NCBI GenBank assembly: GCA_001871235.1
Contig: MNUV01000010.1
Span: forward strand, 1 to 14,821
Direction of reading: 5' to 3'
Length of the DNA stretch: 14,821 bases
Source of the DNA: Candidatus Falkowbacteria bacterium CG1_02_41_21
GTDB taxonomy: Bacteria; Patescibacteriota; Patescibacteriia; Patescibacteriales; UBA12465
A program made the position numbers and the translations under genes. How positions within the stretch are numbered: the stretch's first letter is position 1; each line of letters opens with the position of its first letter. Shown here one piece after another: positions 1 through 7,426 of the stretch. A model generated the notes under the pieces. That model ran no database searches, was not told where the DNA came from, and was given only the letters and a program-made list of their open reading frames with translations.

Positions 1-187
1 ATCATTTTTTGGAAGACTGAAGGATGAGAATAAAACTGAATTTTTAGAAATGGAAACATTTACCCAATTAAAAAAACTGATCGCCAAGAGGATCAGATAT
101 TATAATAATAGACGACTTCATACTAGTATTGATTTGCAGTCGCCTAAAAAATATACGTTAGATTTTATTAAAAATTTTCCCAAATAA
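1..187 (+). CDS. Integrase-core (DDE) transposase, C-terminal fragment cut by the window edge
   Basis: Reading from base 2 gives an open frame of 61 codons ending in TAA at 185-187, with no start inside the window. It begins SFFGRLKDEN, which matches the segment just after the last catalytic Glu of IS3/IS481-type DDE integrases (usually E-SFF-x-RLK-x-E). It continues with RYYNNRRLHTSI and SPKKY, the typical C-terminal signature of that superfamily (the 'YN..R.H..L...P' region). The catalytic D, D and E residues would lie to the left of the window, so activity cannot be judged. The family-level call rests on these motifs. The exact IS family is uncertain, and whether the element is complete is unknown. 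Confidence 0.78.
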   Translation, partial: SFFGRLKDENKTEFLEMETFTQLKKLIAKRIRYYNNRRLHTSIDLQSPKKYTLDFIKNFPK

Positions 188-225
188 TTTGCCAAATAAT
201 AGTATAGTATTTCTAGGGATTGACA
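188..225 (+). repeat. Possible right terminal end of the insertion sequence
   Basis: The transposase stop codon is followed by a short non-coding tract that ends in GGGATTGACA at about 216-225. Read inward this is TGTCAATCCC, and 5'-TG...CA-3' termini are typical of IS3/IS481-type elements. This is the only place to put the element's right end before the next coding frame starts. The partner left end lies outside the window, so the inverted repeat cannot be confirmed. The boundary is an inference. Confidence 0.4.
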
Positions 226-423
226 AAAAAGCAAAAAAATAAGATTGTTAAGTATTGGGGTATTATTGCCATTATTGATGGGCAAAAAATAAAGGTTATT
301 ATTAGAAAAATAGGTGACAATGGTTTTTTACATTTTTGGAGCATCATTCCAGCTTGGACAACCAATAAATATCGTGATACTAAATTTTTTACTACCATGA
401 AAGGTCGCCCCGAAGAAGATTAA
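220..423 (+). pseudogene. 3' remnant of a small gene next to the IS end (function unsure, possibly PBECR-like)
   Basis: An open frame of 67 codons ends in TAA at 421-423. Its only upstream start is a TTG at 220 that lies in the putative IS end, and an in-frame TAG sits at 214. The readable product has a compact beta-rich stretch, GQKIKVIIRKIGDNGFLHFW, then SIIPAW and a KGRPEED tail. This looks like the C-terminal half of a small protein rather than a full domain. The 'IKVIVRKIG...HFWS.IP' pattern reminds me of small phage- or plasmid-associated nuclease-like toxins (PBECR-type families), but that recollection is weak. The likely story is that the IS cut the gene and left this tail. A terminator lies 27 bp downstream. 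Confidence 0.5.
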
Positions 424-450
424 ATCTTTTATTTTAAACAACGCCAAACA

Positions 451-480
451 AAAAACACTTCATTTTAAAGAAGTGTTTTT
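451..480. terminator. Bidirectional intrinsic terminator
   Basis: AAAAACACTTC (451-461) and GAAGTGTTTTT (470-480) form a perfect 11-bp stem with an 8-nt loop. The A-tract and T-tract on either side let it act on both strands. It lies between the + strand remnant ending at 423 and the - strand gene ending at 594, so it can serve both. The rest of 424-593 holds no gene that I can support. Confidence 0.8.
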
Positions 481-593
481 TATTATGCCTGCCTTCAGCT
501 TATGCTTTAGCCGAATAGGGCTGACGCCCCACAAGCATATTGATATTATATATCTTTTTATAAATCACGTCAAACGTATTAAACAATCAACAA

Positions 594-2672
594 TTACTGC
601 GCCGCTTGGCCTGGCTTGATCTGAGAATCCAGATAAGCTTGGAAGTATTGAGCGCTCTCAATGTCTTTCTTTTCTGAAAAATAGTTTATCGCCCCAGTCA
701 CTAAATCTCCCGTCCCCAACAAACTGATACTATCCAGTTTGGCGCAAGTTCGCGCCGATTCATAGGCCTGGTTATAATCTTTAAAGAAAAAATAAGCCCG
801 GGCTAAACTGCAGTAAGCATCGGGGGAATCCGATCGGAGTTTAATGGCTTTTTTTAAGGCGTTAATTGCTTCATCTTTCTCGCCCCGCGTTAAATAAATA
901 TCCGATTTAACGGAATAAAGCGGAAATCTCTCCGGACTGGCGAGAATGGCGGTATCAATTGCGGCCACGGCATCACCGGAATATTCGTTAAACTTATCCA
1001 TGTCTTTGTAATTAAGGCGAGCAGCGACATCGGAAATTTTAGCCAATTGAGTATGGAGTAAACTATCAGTCGGATTATAAGCGGCATTCTGACGCGCCAG
1101 CTCGACGGCATAAGCCGCCACTTCCTGGGCGTCTTTAGTCGATAAAGACATTAACGCTTGGGGGTGACTGGAAATTAAGTTAACCAAAGTTCCTCGACTG
1201 TCACGATTATATCCGACTTCTTTGGCCAAGGTCTGCTTATAAATCGCCACTCCCTCCATTAATTGACCTTTAGCGACAGATTGATAGCCATCAATCGTTC
1301 CGGCGAGCATCTGGAAGCCGCGAATATTGAAACGAACCACAAAAATTAGAGCCAAGATGATTAGGACTACCCATAAAGCCAATTCTTTCTCATCTGATAG
1401 GGCTGATTTCTTGGCGCTGACGACATCAATCTCATTTTGGTGATAATTATAATAAATAAAACCCAAAAGGCCGAACAAAGAAACATAAGTTACCAGCGAA
1501 TCAAACACCGCCAAATTTTGGACGAAATAAGCCACAATCAAGCCGGAGAGAACGGCCAGTTGCCAAGAATTAATCTTCTTTTGCCGGAATGATTTAAATA
1601 AATAATAAAAGGCGGCGACAAAAATAAAGAGATAGGTCAGGAGACCGAGCGAGCCGGTAGTGGAAGCGATTTCCACAATATTATTATGCGCCCGATCAAA
1701 ATAAGTTTCATTCGGACTAAAATCATAAAACTTGGTGGTAAAGTATTTATCAAAAATGGCCGCATAATTGCCATGGCCGACGCCCAAGATCGGATGATTA
1801 TGAAAATCCAGATAAGCCGCGCGCCAAGAAAGCAACCGAGTATTAAAAGTCGCATTGGTGTTAGAGAAAGCGCGCAACATTCCACCCAACTTGGTATTAT
1901 CAAATATTGGATTAGACCGGAAAGCAAAAAGCAAAACTAAAACGATCACCAATAAGCCCATGGCCGCAGCCCCGATTATTTTTATCTTCTTGCTCTTCTG
2001 TAAAAAGAAAAAGATAATACCCATTACCGCGAGCCCCGCGCCAAAGCCGGCTTGAGAGCCGGAAATATCCGCCTTGACGAAGCCGACTAAAATCAGAAAA
2101 GCGGCGAAGATATAGATACTTCTCTGCCACCAGTCTTTACAGGAAAAAATCCGCCACAGAGCAAACCAAAAATTGAAAATCATTAATCCGCCCACATAAG
2201 CCGCATTACCAATAGTGGAAGCGGGATAGACCTTAATCAAACCATAAATAACAATGATGACCGAGGTGACGATGGAAACATCCAATAATCGTTCCCAATC
2301 GCTTTTCTGGCGCATGACGGTAATCAAAATCAAATAGAACAACAAGAAGTGGAGCAAATGAAATAAGCCCAGCATTCTTTCGGCATTTCCCCAAAAACTT
2401 AAATTAAAATCAACCCCAAAAATAGCGGATAGTCCCACGGCCAAGAAATAGGCCAAGATTCCCCCGGTCAAATAATTCTTCTGGGGACGATATTCCGGAT
2501 AAGTGACAATTAACAACACCCAAACCACCGCCAAAACTTCCATTAAAATATTAAAGGAAATCTGCTTAGAAGTAATGAAAGGAAACAAAAGAGAAGGAAA
2601 AATTAATAAAAAAGTCACAAAAGAGCTATAAAGACCATATTTCAAAATGGCCAGATAAGTTTTTGGCTGCAT
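594..2672 (-). CDS. O-antigen ligase/polymerase-like (Wzy_C) membrane protein with C-terminal TPRs
   Basis: A 692-residue protein. The first ~430 residues are mostly hydrophobic, with about ten to twelve membrane segments. The Wzy/WaaL signature is visible near residues 280-330: RLLSWRAAYLDF, then HPILGVGHGNY (about 292-302), then the RAHNNIVEIASTTG segment. This is the periplasm-facing loop expected of PF04932-type ligases and polymerases. After a last membrane segment (about 435-455) comes a soluble helical tail with TPR-like repeats, clearest at about 604-648 (NALKKAIKLR...AYCSLARAYFF). The family transfers or polymerises lipid-linked glycans outside the cytoplasmic membrane; some members glycosylate pilins or other proteins. 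It is divergently transcribed from the sugar-transferase operon, with 45 bp between them. ATG at 2672 is the natural start. Ligase versus polymerase cannot be told from sequence alone. Confidence 0.85.
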   Translation of the reverse strand: MQPKTYLAILKYGLYSSFVTFLLIFPSLLFPFITSKQISFNILMEVLAVVWVLLIVTYPEYRPQKNYLTGGILAYFLAVGLSAIFGVDFNLSFWGNAERMLGLFHLLHFLLFYLILITVMRQKSDWERLLDVSIVTSVIIVIYGLIKVYPASTIGNAAYVGGLMIFNFWFALWRIFSCKDWWQRSIYIFAAFLILVGFVKADISGSQAGFGAGLAVMGIIFFFLQKSKKIKIIGAAAMGLLVIVLVLLFAFRSNPIFDNTKLGGMLRAFSNTNATFNTRLLSWRAAYLDFHNHPILGVGHGNYAAIFDKYFTTKFYDFSPNETYFDRAHNNIVEIASTTGSLGLLTYLFIFVAAFYYLFKSFRQKKINSWQLAVLSGLIVAYFVQNLAVFDSLVTYVSLFGLLGFIYYNYHQNEIDVVSAKKSALSDEKELALWVVLIILALIFVVRFNIRGFQMLAGTIDGYQSVAKGQLMEGVAIYKQTLAKEVGYNRDSRGTLVNLISSHPQALMSLSTKDAQEVAAYAVELARQNAAYNPTDSLLHTQLAKISDVAARLNYKDMDKFNEYSGDAVAAIDTAILASPERFPLYSVKSDIYLTRGEKDEAINALKKAIKLRSDSPDAYCSLARAYFFFKDYNQAYESARTCAKLDSISLLGTGDLVTGAINYFSEKKDIESAQYFQAYLDSQIKPGQAAQ

Positions 2673-2681
2673 AATTTTAGC

Positions 2682-2709
2682 TTGATTTTAAGTTTTAAGT
2701 TGATATAAT
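2682..2709 (+). promoter_or_regulatory. Sigma-70-type promoter for the sugar transferase-gmd-fcl operon, probably leaderless
   Basis: A -35 box TTGATT (2682-2687) and a perfect -10 box TATAAT (2704-2709) are separated by 16 bp. The ATG of the downstream gene is at 2718, only 8 nt after the -10 box. Transcription normally starts about 7 nt past the -10, so it would begin at or just before the A of ATG. That leaves no room for a ribosome binding site. Confidence 0.7.
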
Positions 2710-2717
2710 GATATTAT

Positions 2718-4091
2718 ATGATAAAGTCCAAATTAAAACAAATTATTCTGCTCTTGGGAGATATTGCCATTTTCTACTTAGCCCTGTATTTAGCCCTATA
2801 TTTACGCTACTGGGACAAACCTCATAGTGAACTTTGGGAGCAAAACAGCGCCGCTTTTACTTGGGTTTTTTTAGTTTGGCTCCTGGTTTTCTACATCGGC
2901 AACCTGTACGACCTCAAAAATTTCGTCCACAAAGGCCGGCTGGTGGAAAAATATCTCCAAAGCTTAGCCATAGCCCTAGTCCTTTCCATCATCTTCTTTT
3001 ATCTTTTCCCTTATAATAATATTTCTCCCAAGACTAATCTGGTGATATTCGCCGGCGTTTTTTCCGGATTATTTCTAGCTTGGCGCTTCTTTTTTTCTTA
3101 TCTCCTCAAGAATCGTTTGCCCAAGAATAATTTAGGCGTCATCGGTTATCACCCTCATTTGGCGGAATTGATTAAAGAATTTAAATCTAATCCGCATTTA
3201 GGTTATGATATCAAATTTGTAATTTTAAACGAGGGCGAGACAATTGATCCCAGCATCAGAGAATTAGTGGATATTTTTGATGAAAATGACGGGTTGGAAG
3301 AATTGAGTTCTAAATATAAAATTACCAATATTATTTTGGCTAAAGACGTCAACAGCTCTCCCGAGCTCAAACGTCGCCTGTTTAATTGTCTGCCCCTGGG
3401 TATCAGCTATACTACCCTCTCCAATTTTTATGAAAAAATTACCGACCGCGTCCCATTGGAAATAATCGGCCAATCTTGGTTTTTGGAAAATCTAGATTTG
3501 GCTGACAAGAAAATATTTGAATTTATTAAGAGAAGTTTTGATTTGATTTTAGCTATCATCTTTTTGTTGGTGACTCTTCCCTTTTGGCCTTTTATTCTCT
3601 TAGCGATAAAACTGAGTAGCGCCGGTCCGGTTTTCTTTTCCCAATATCGCATGGGCCAAAACAATATTCCTTTCAAGATGTATAAATTCCGCACCATGAG
3701 AACCGCCAATAATAATTACGCGCTGACCGTTCAGAACGACAAACGCATTACCGGAGTCGGAAAAATTATGCGTCAGACCAGACTGGACGAAATCCCGCAA
3801 CTGATTAATATTATTAAGGGCCAAATGAGCTTTATCGGACCGCGACCTGAAAGACCGGAATTTATCGCCGAACTTAAAGAAAACGTGCCCTTCTTTGATA
3901 TTCGCACTTTAGTGAAACCCGGCATCAGCGGTTGGGATCAGATTTCGGGGGAATATCATTCCGCCTCCGTCGCCGACACCATGAAAAAACTGCAATACGA
4001 TTTATTCTATATCAAAAATCGGTCATTATATTTGGATATTACTATTATTTTAAAAACCATTAAAACTATCATTGCCCATCAAGGGAGATAA
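2718..4091 (+). CDS. Polyprenyl-phosphate sugar-1-phosphate transferase (exopolysaccharide initiating enzyme)
   Basis: A 457-residue protein of the WbaP/WcaJ-type polyprenyl glycosylphosphotransferase family, at about the usual length. The N-terminal ~130 residues hold four or five membrane segments. A Rossmann-like central domain (about 135-250) follows. The C-terminal bacterial sugar transferase domain (PF02397) starts at about 265 with KRSFDLILAIIFLL, the re-entrant helix. It carries KFRTM, the catalytic Asp-Glu pair at 357-358 in TRLDEIPQ, and SFIGPRPERPEF. The enzyme moves a sugar-1-phosphate from a nucleotide sugar to undecaprenyl phosphate at the inner membrane, the first step of repeat-unit assembly. 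The sugar is unknown; glucose, galactose and N-acetylated diamino sugars are all used in the family. It is first in its operon, with gmd starting 5 nt after its stop. Confidence 0.93.
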   Translation: MIKSKLKQIILLLGDIAIFYLALYLALYLRYWDKPHSELWEQNSAAFTWVFLVWLLVFYIGNLYDLKNFVHKGRLVEKYLQSLAIALVLSIIFFYLFPYNNISPKTNLVIFAGVFSGLFLAWRFFFSYLLKNRLPKNNLGVIGYHPHLAELIKEFKSNPHLGYDIKFVILNEGETIDPSIRELVDIFDENDGLEELSSKYKITNIILAKDVNSSPELKRRLFNCLPLGISYTTLSNFYEKITDRVPLEIIGQSWFLENLDLADKKIFEFIKRSFDLILAIIFLLVTLPFWPFILLAIKLSSAGPVFFSQYRMGQNNIPFKMYKFRTMRTANNNYALTVQNDKRITGVGKIMRQTRLDEIPQLINIIKGQMSFIGPRPERPEFIAELKENVPFFDIRTLVKPGISGWDQISGEYHSASVADTMKKLQYDLFYIKNRSLYLDITIILKTIKTIIAHQGR

Positions 4092-4096
4092 AAACT

Positions 4097-6163
4097 ATGA
4101 AAAAAGCATTAATTACCGGCATTACCGGTCAAGACGGATCATACTTAGCCGAACTATTACTGGAAAAAGACTATGAAGTTCATGGCATTATCCGCCGGTC
4201 GTCATCATTCAACACCGGCCGAATTAACCATCTTTATCAAGACCCTCATAATCCAAAAACAACTTTCTTCTTGCATTTTGGCGACGTGACCGATTCCAGC
4301 AATATCTCCCGCTTACTCGAAAAAATTCAACCGGATGAAATCTATAACCTCGCCGCTCAAAGCCATGTCCGAGTCAGTTTTGATATTCCGGAATATACCG
4401 CCGAAACTGCCGGGCTAGGCGCGCTCCGGATTCTGGACGCTATCCGAGAAACTAAAATTAAAACCAAATTCTACCAAGCCTCTTCTTCGGAAATGTTCGG
4501 TAAAGTACAAGAGAATCCGCAGAATGAAAACACGCCTTTTTATCCTCGCTCCCCTTATGGCGTCGCTAAATTATTCGGGCATTGGATTACCAAAAACTAC
4601 CGCGAGAGTTATGACCTCTTCGCCGTTTCTGGCATTTTATTCAATCACGAATGCTTAACTGCCCAAACACCAATTATTATTAAAAAAAATGACTTAATAG
4701 ATATTGTCTCTATTGAAGAATTAGTACCCCATCGTGAAAATCATAAACATGGCGTAAAATATACTACTCAAAATAAAAATCCATTAGAAATTTGGGACGG
4801 AAAAGATTGGACAAAAATAAAAACAATGACGGCTACTTGGAACAAAGCTGGGACAAAAACAGACAAAAAAGTTAAACGAGTTATTTGTCGGGGTGGTTAT
4901 TATGAAGCGACCAACGATCATCTATCTTTTTTAGAAAATAACCAGGAAATAAAAACTGGCGATTTAAAGAAAGAGAATCGCTTATTACTAAAACAACTAC
5001 CACCCTTAACTAAAAAAACGCTGACCAGTTTGGCTGAAGCAGAATTTTTAGGAATGATAGTCGCTGACGGATATGTTAACGCCGATGGCCACGGTAGATT
5101 TATAAATAACGACAGAAAATTATTAGGTCGAGCGGAAGAGCTGTGGCTGAAAATAGCCGGCGGCTCCAGCCGATATTCCAAACATCCCAATGGTTTTAAT
5201 AAATCGAAAGACGTTTTATCCATTGAATTATCCGGAAACTATGATTATTTAAGATTCGTTCAAAAAGAGATATATAATGAAAAATTATATAAAAAAATAC
5301 CGAAACGCCTATTAAACGCCGACAAAGATGTAGTCTTGGCTTTTTTAAGAGGATATAACAGTTGCGACGGACTTAAAGCCGGCAGACAAAAAACTGAATT
5401 TAAAAGCTTTACTACCAATTCCTCAGTTCTGGCCCAGGGTTTATGGTATTTAACGGAAAAAGTATTAGGATTAAGAATTACTATGCATCCAGAATTTAGA
5501 TCTGGAAAAACTTACTACCACCTAAATATTAATTCTGATAATAAAACCAGGAAGGGGAAACATTTGCAAAAAGAAATTTCGGAAATTAAAGCCATAAAAA
5601 ATAATGAATACACTGGTTGGTTATTTGACCTAGAAACGGCGAGCGGCACTTTTTCGGCCGGCATCGGCCTTACTTGGATTCATAACTCTCCGCGTCGCGG
5701 TTCAACTTTTGTTACCAAGAAAATTACCGAAGCTCTGGTTAAAATAAAAAATGGCGCTCAAGATAAATTATATTTGGGAAACTTGGAAGCCCGACGTGAT
5801 TGGGGCTATGCCAAAGACTATGTCTATGGCATGTGGCTCATGCTCCAACAGGAGACTCCCGATGATTATGTTTTGGCAACCGGAGAAACTCATAGCGTCC
5901 GGGAGTTTGTGGAAACGGCGGCTAAACTATTAGGGATGGATATTGCTTGGGAGGGCGAAGGAATAAATGAGAAAGGTATTGATAAAAATACCGGCCAGAC
6001 TATTATTGAAATCGATCCCAAATATTTCCGGCCGGCTGAAGTGGAATTATTGTTAGGTGACCCGACTAAAGCTAAAACTAAATTGGGCTGGGAGCCGAAA
6101 GTAAAATTTGAGGAGTTGGTAAAAATAATGCTGGACGCCGAATTAGAAAAAGAAAAGAAGTAA
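4097..6163 (+). CDS. gmd: GDP-mannose 4,6-dehydratase with an in-frame intein
   Basis: The 688-codon frame is two pieces of Gmd (residues 1-185 and 531-688, together 343, a normal length) separated by an intein. The enzyme converts GDP-D-mannose to GDP-4-keto-6-deoxymannose. The N-extein shows the Rossmann NADP motif TGITGQDGSY (7-16), the RRSSSFNT region (33-40), the catalytic S/T-x-E (S130, E132 in QASSSEMFG), and YxxxK (Y154, K158 in SPYGVAKLF). The C-extein resumes with SPRRGSTFVTKKI, giving NHESPRRG after splicing, a highly conserved family motif. AAGGGAG at 4081-4087 is a good ribosome binding site 9 nt before the ATG. The enzyme should be inactive without splicing, because the break lies in the substrate-binding region. 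fcl follows immediately, which supports the role. Confidence 0.96.
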   Translation: MKKALITGITGQDGSYLAELLLEKDYEVHGIIRRSSSFNTGRINHLYQDPHNPKTTFFLHFGDVTDSSNISRLLEKIQPDEIYNLAAQSHVRVSFDIPEYTAETAGLGALRILDAIRETKIKTKFYQASSSEMFGKVQENPQNENTPFYPRSPYGVAKLFGHWITKNYRESYDLFAVSGILFNHECLTAQTPIIIKKNDLIDIVSIEELVPHRENHKHGVKYTTQNKNPLEIWDGKDWTKIKTMTATWNKAGTKTDKKVKRVICRGGYYEATNDHLSFLENNQEIKTGDLKKENRLLLKQLPPLTKKTLTSLAEAEFLGMIVADGYVNADGHGRFINNDRKLLGRAEELWLKIAGGSSRYSKHPNGFNKSKDVLSIELSGNYDYLRFVQKEIYNEKLYKKIPKRLLNADKDVVLAFLRGYNSCDGLKAGRQKTEFKSFTTNSSVLAQGLWYLTEKVLGLRITMHPEFRSGKTYYHLNINSDNKTRKGKHLQKEISEIKAIKNNEYTGWLFDLETASGTFSAGIGLTWIHNSPRRGSTFVTKKITEALVKIKNGAQDKLYLGNLEARRDWGYAKDYVYGMWLMLQQETPDDYVLATGETHSVREFVETAAKLLGMDIAWEGEGINEKGIDKNTGQTIIEIDPKYFRPAEVELLLGDPTKAKTKLGWEPKVKFEELVKIMLDAELEKEKK
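4652..5686 (+). mobile_element. Intein with LAGLIDADG homing endonuclease, inserted in gmd
   Basis: 345 residues (186-530 of the precursor). It starts with Cys186 in CLTAQTPIII, right after NHE, and ends with His529-Asn530 followed by Ser531, the nucleophiles expected of a class 1 intein. Block B is visible as EATNDHLSF (T272, H275). Block F is the LFDLETASGTFSAG stretch (509-522). The two dodecapeptides of a DOD endonuclease are FLGMIVADGY (317-326, D324) and FLRGYNSCDG (416-425, D424). All splicing and both metal-binding acidic positions are present, so it looks functional. Base composition differs from the host: 16 of 60 bases are G/C at 4681-4740 against 36 of 60 at 4381-4440 in the N-extein. 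This suggests recent arrival or relaxed codon use. Confidence 0.95.
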
Positions 6164-6174
6164 AATCAAAAAAT

Positions 6175-7116
6175 ATGATGAACCTCAATAGCAAAATCAC
6201 CGTTTTTGGCGGTAGCGGCCTAGTCGGCAGCGCCATGGTTAGAGGGCTGATTAAACAAGGCTATACGAACGTTGATGAGCCAAATAGTCAGACGGTTAAT
6301 CTCCTGGATAAAGGCCAGGTAGAAGAGTATTTCAAAACCAAACAACCGGAGTTTATCTTTATGATTGCCGGACTCGTCGGTGGTATTTATGGCAATATGA
6401 CTCGGCCCGCTGATTTTCTGTACAAAAATTCCATGATGATCTTGAATGTCATGGAAGCCATTAAGGACTTCAGCCCGAAAACTAAAATCCTTTATACCGG
6501 TTCCACCTGTATCTACCCCAAAGATAATCCCCAACCGATTAACGAAGATCGTTTTATGGCTGGCAAACTGGAAGAAACTAACAAGGGCTACGCCGTTGCC
6601 AAAGGTTTGGGCGTGGTTGCTTGTGAGTTGTATCGCAAACAATATAACATCAATGCTATTGCCGTTATGCCCACTAATATGTACGGCCCGAATGACACCT
6701 ATGACCTGCAAAACGGACACATGATTCCTTCTCTCATTCAAAAATTTGTAAACGCCAAAAAGGATGGCACCCCGCTCACCTTTTGGGGGACCGGCGCCCC
6801 AAGACGTGAAGCCTTATTTGTTGATGACACCGCTGAGGCCTGCATCTATTTAATGAATAACTATGACCAACCGGAGATTGTTAATATTGGTACCGGCTTT
6901 GATTATTCCATCAAAGAATTTATTGCCATCTTGGAAGAAGTGATGGACTACAAAGCCGATATTAGCTGGGATACCACCAAGCCGGACGGCACCATGGAAA
7001 AAAGAACTGACATTACCAGGCTTAAAAGCATCATGCCCAACTTCTCTCCTCGTTCTTTCGCTGAGGGCGTCAAAGAAACTTTGAAGGCTGATTTTGGGTG
7101 GGAGTTTGAGGATTAG
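6175..7116 (+). CDS. fcl: GDP-L-fucose synthase (GDP-4-keto-6-deoxymannose 3,5-epimerase/4-reductase)
   Basis: 313 residues, normal for the family. The N-terminal dinucleotide motif is FGGSGLVGSA (11-20). The catalytic residues fit a constant offset of three from E. coli Fcl: S110 and C112 in GSTCIYP, Y139 and K143 in GYAVAK, and H182 in NGHMIP. The epimerase pair Cys/His and the Ser-Tyr-Lys triad are therefore intact. The enzyme takes the Gmd product to GDP-L-fucose using NADPH, in the cytoplasm. It starts 11 nt after the gmd stop. ATG at 6175 or the adjacent ATG at 6178 are equally possible, and neither has a strong ribosome binding site. Related enzymes making GDP-colitose also exist, but the residues shown here are those of the fucose branch. 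Confidence 0.95.
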   Translation: MMNLNSKITVFGGSGLVGSAMVRGLIKQGYTNVDEPNSQTVNLLDKGQVEEYFKTKQPEFIFMIAGLVGGIYGNMTRPADFLYKNSMMILNVMEAIKDFSPKTKILYTGSTCIYPKDNPQPINEDRFMAGKLEETNKGYAVAKGLGVVACELYRKQYNINAIAVMPTNMYGPNDTYDLQNGHMIPSLIQKFVNAKKDGTPLTFWGTGAPRREALFVDDTAEACIYLMNNYDQPEIVNIGTGFDYSIKEFIAILEEVMDYKADISWDTTKPDGTMEKRTDITRLKSIMPNFSPRSFAEGVKETLKADFGWEFED

Positions 7117-7142
7117 ATATAAATAGAATATTTTAGACACAG

Positions 7143-7172
7143 AAAAAGAGACTCTAGGCGGAATCTCTTTTT
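7143..7172. terminator. Intrinsic terminator after fcl
   Basis: AAAAAGAGA (7143-7151) pairs with TCTCTTTTT (7164-7172), followed by another T at 7173. It lies 26 bp after the fcl stop and ends the + operon. Flanking A and T tracts make it potentially bidirectional. Its stem sequence is closely related to the terminator at 7382-7411. Confidence 0.75.
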
Positions 7173-7229
7173 TGCTTTATAAAATCTTATTTTTTACTAG
7201 AAAATAATATATCAATTTAATTATTTAAT

Positions 7230-7352
7230 ATAAGCCAATATACACAGTTTAATAAGTCTAATTATTAGTCTATTTTTCAATGCACTTATTGGTCTAATTT
7301 TAGGCCTGATTGCCAATCCGACTCGTAATCTTTAATTTTTATAAGCCAATAT
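7230..7352. repeat. 12-bp direct repeat in non-coding DNA
   Basis: ATAAGCCAATAT occurs at 7230-7241 and again at 7341-7352, with 99 bp between. The enclosed DNA is AT-rich and holds several loose copies of an AGTCTA/GGTCTA motif. No open frame, tRNA-like fold or CRISPR-style spacing is visible. Its origin is unknown. The whole stretch 7117-7426 contains only this repeat and the two terminators. Confidence 0.5.
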
Positions 7353-7381
7353 CGTAATGGCAAATGAAACATTCCGAATAT

Positions 7382-7411
7382 AAAAAGAGACTCCGATTGG
7401 AGTCTCTTTTT
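7382..7411. terminator. Bidirectional intrinsic terminator downstream of the mobile mystery pair
   Basis: AAAAAGAGACTCC (7382-7394) and GGAGTCTCTTTTT (7399-7411) form a perfect 13-bp stem closed by a GATT loop. It sits 15 bp past the reconstructed stop of the - strand Fic-like gene (7427) and also faces the + operon, so it separates the two convergent units. Confidence 0.85.
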
Positions 7412-7426
7412 AGGTGTCCTTATAAA

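Noticed and set aside
487..540. Possible hairpin between ATGCTT and AAGCAT after the first terminator
   Set aside because: Only six pairs across a long, poorly paired loop. It could be a degenerate repeat element but nothing more can be supported.
4652..5686. The long gmd frame as a fusion with a free-standing domain or a chimeric assembly
   Set aside because: The break lies within one conserved motif with an exact rejoin and a complete intein block order, so the intein reading explains every border residue.
6220..6741. Antisense 173-codon frame inside fcl
   Set aside because: It is a shadow of a well-supported gene: no ribosome binding site, no recognisable motifs and full overlap with fcl coding sequence.
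7230..7352. The ATAAGCCAATAT pair as a CRISPR remnant
   Set aside because: Only two 12-bp copies, no regular spacing, repeat far shorter than known CRISPR repeats, and no cas genes nearby.
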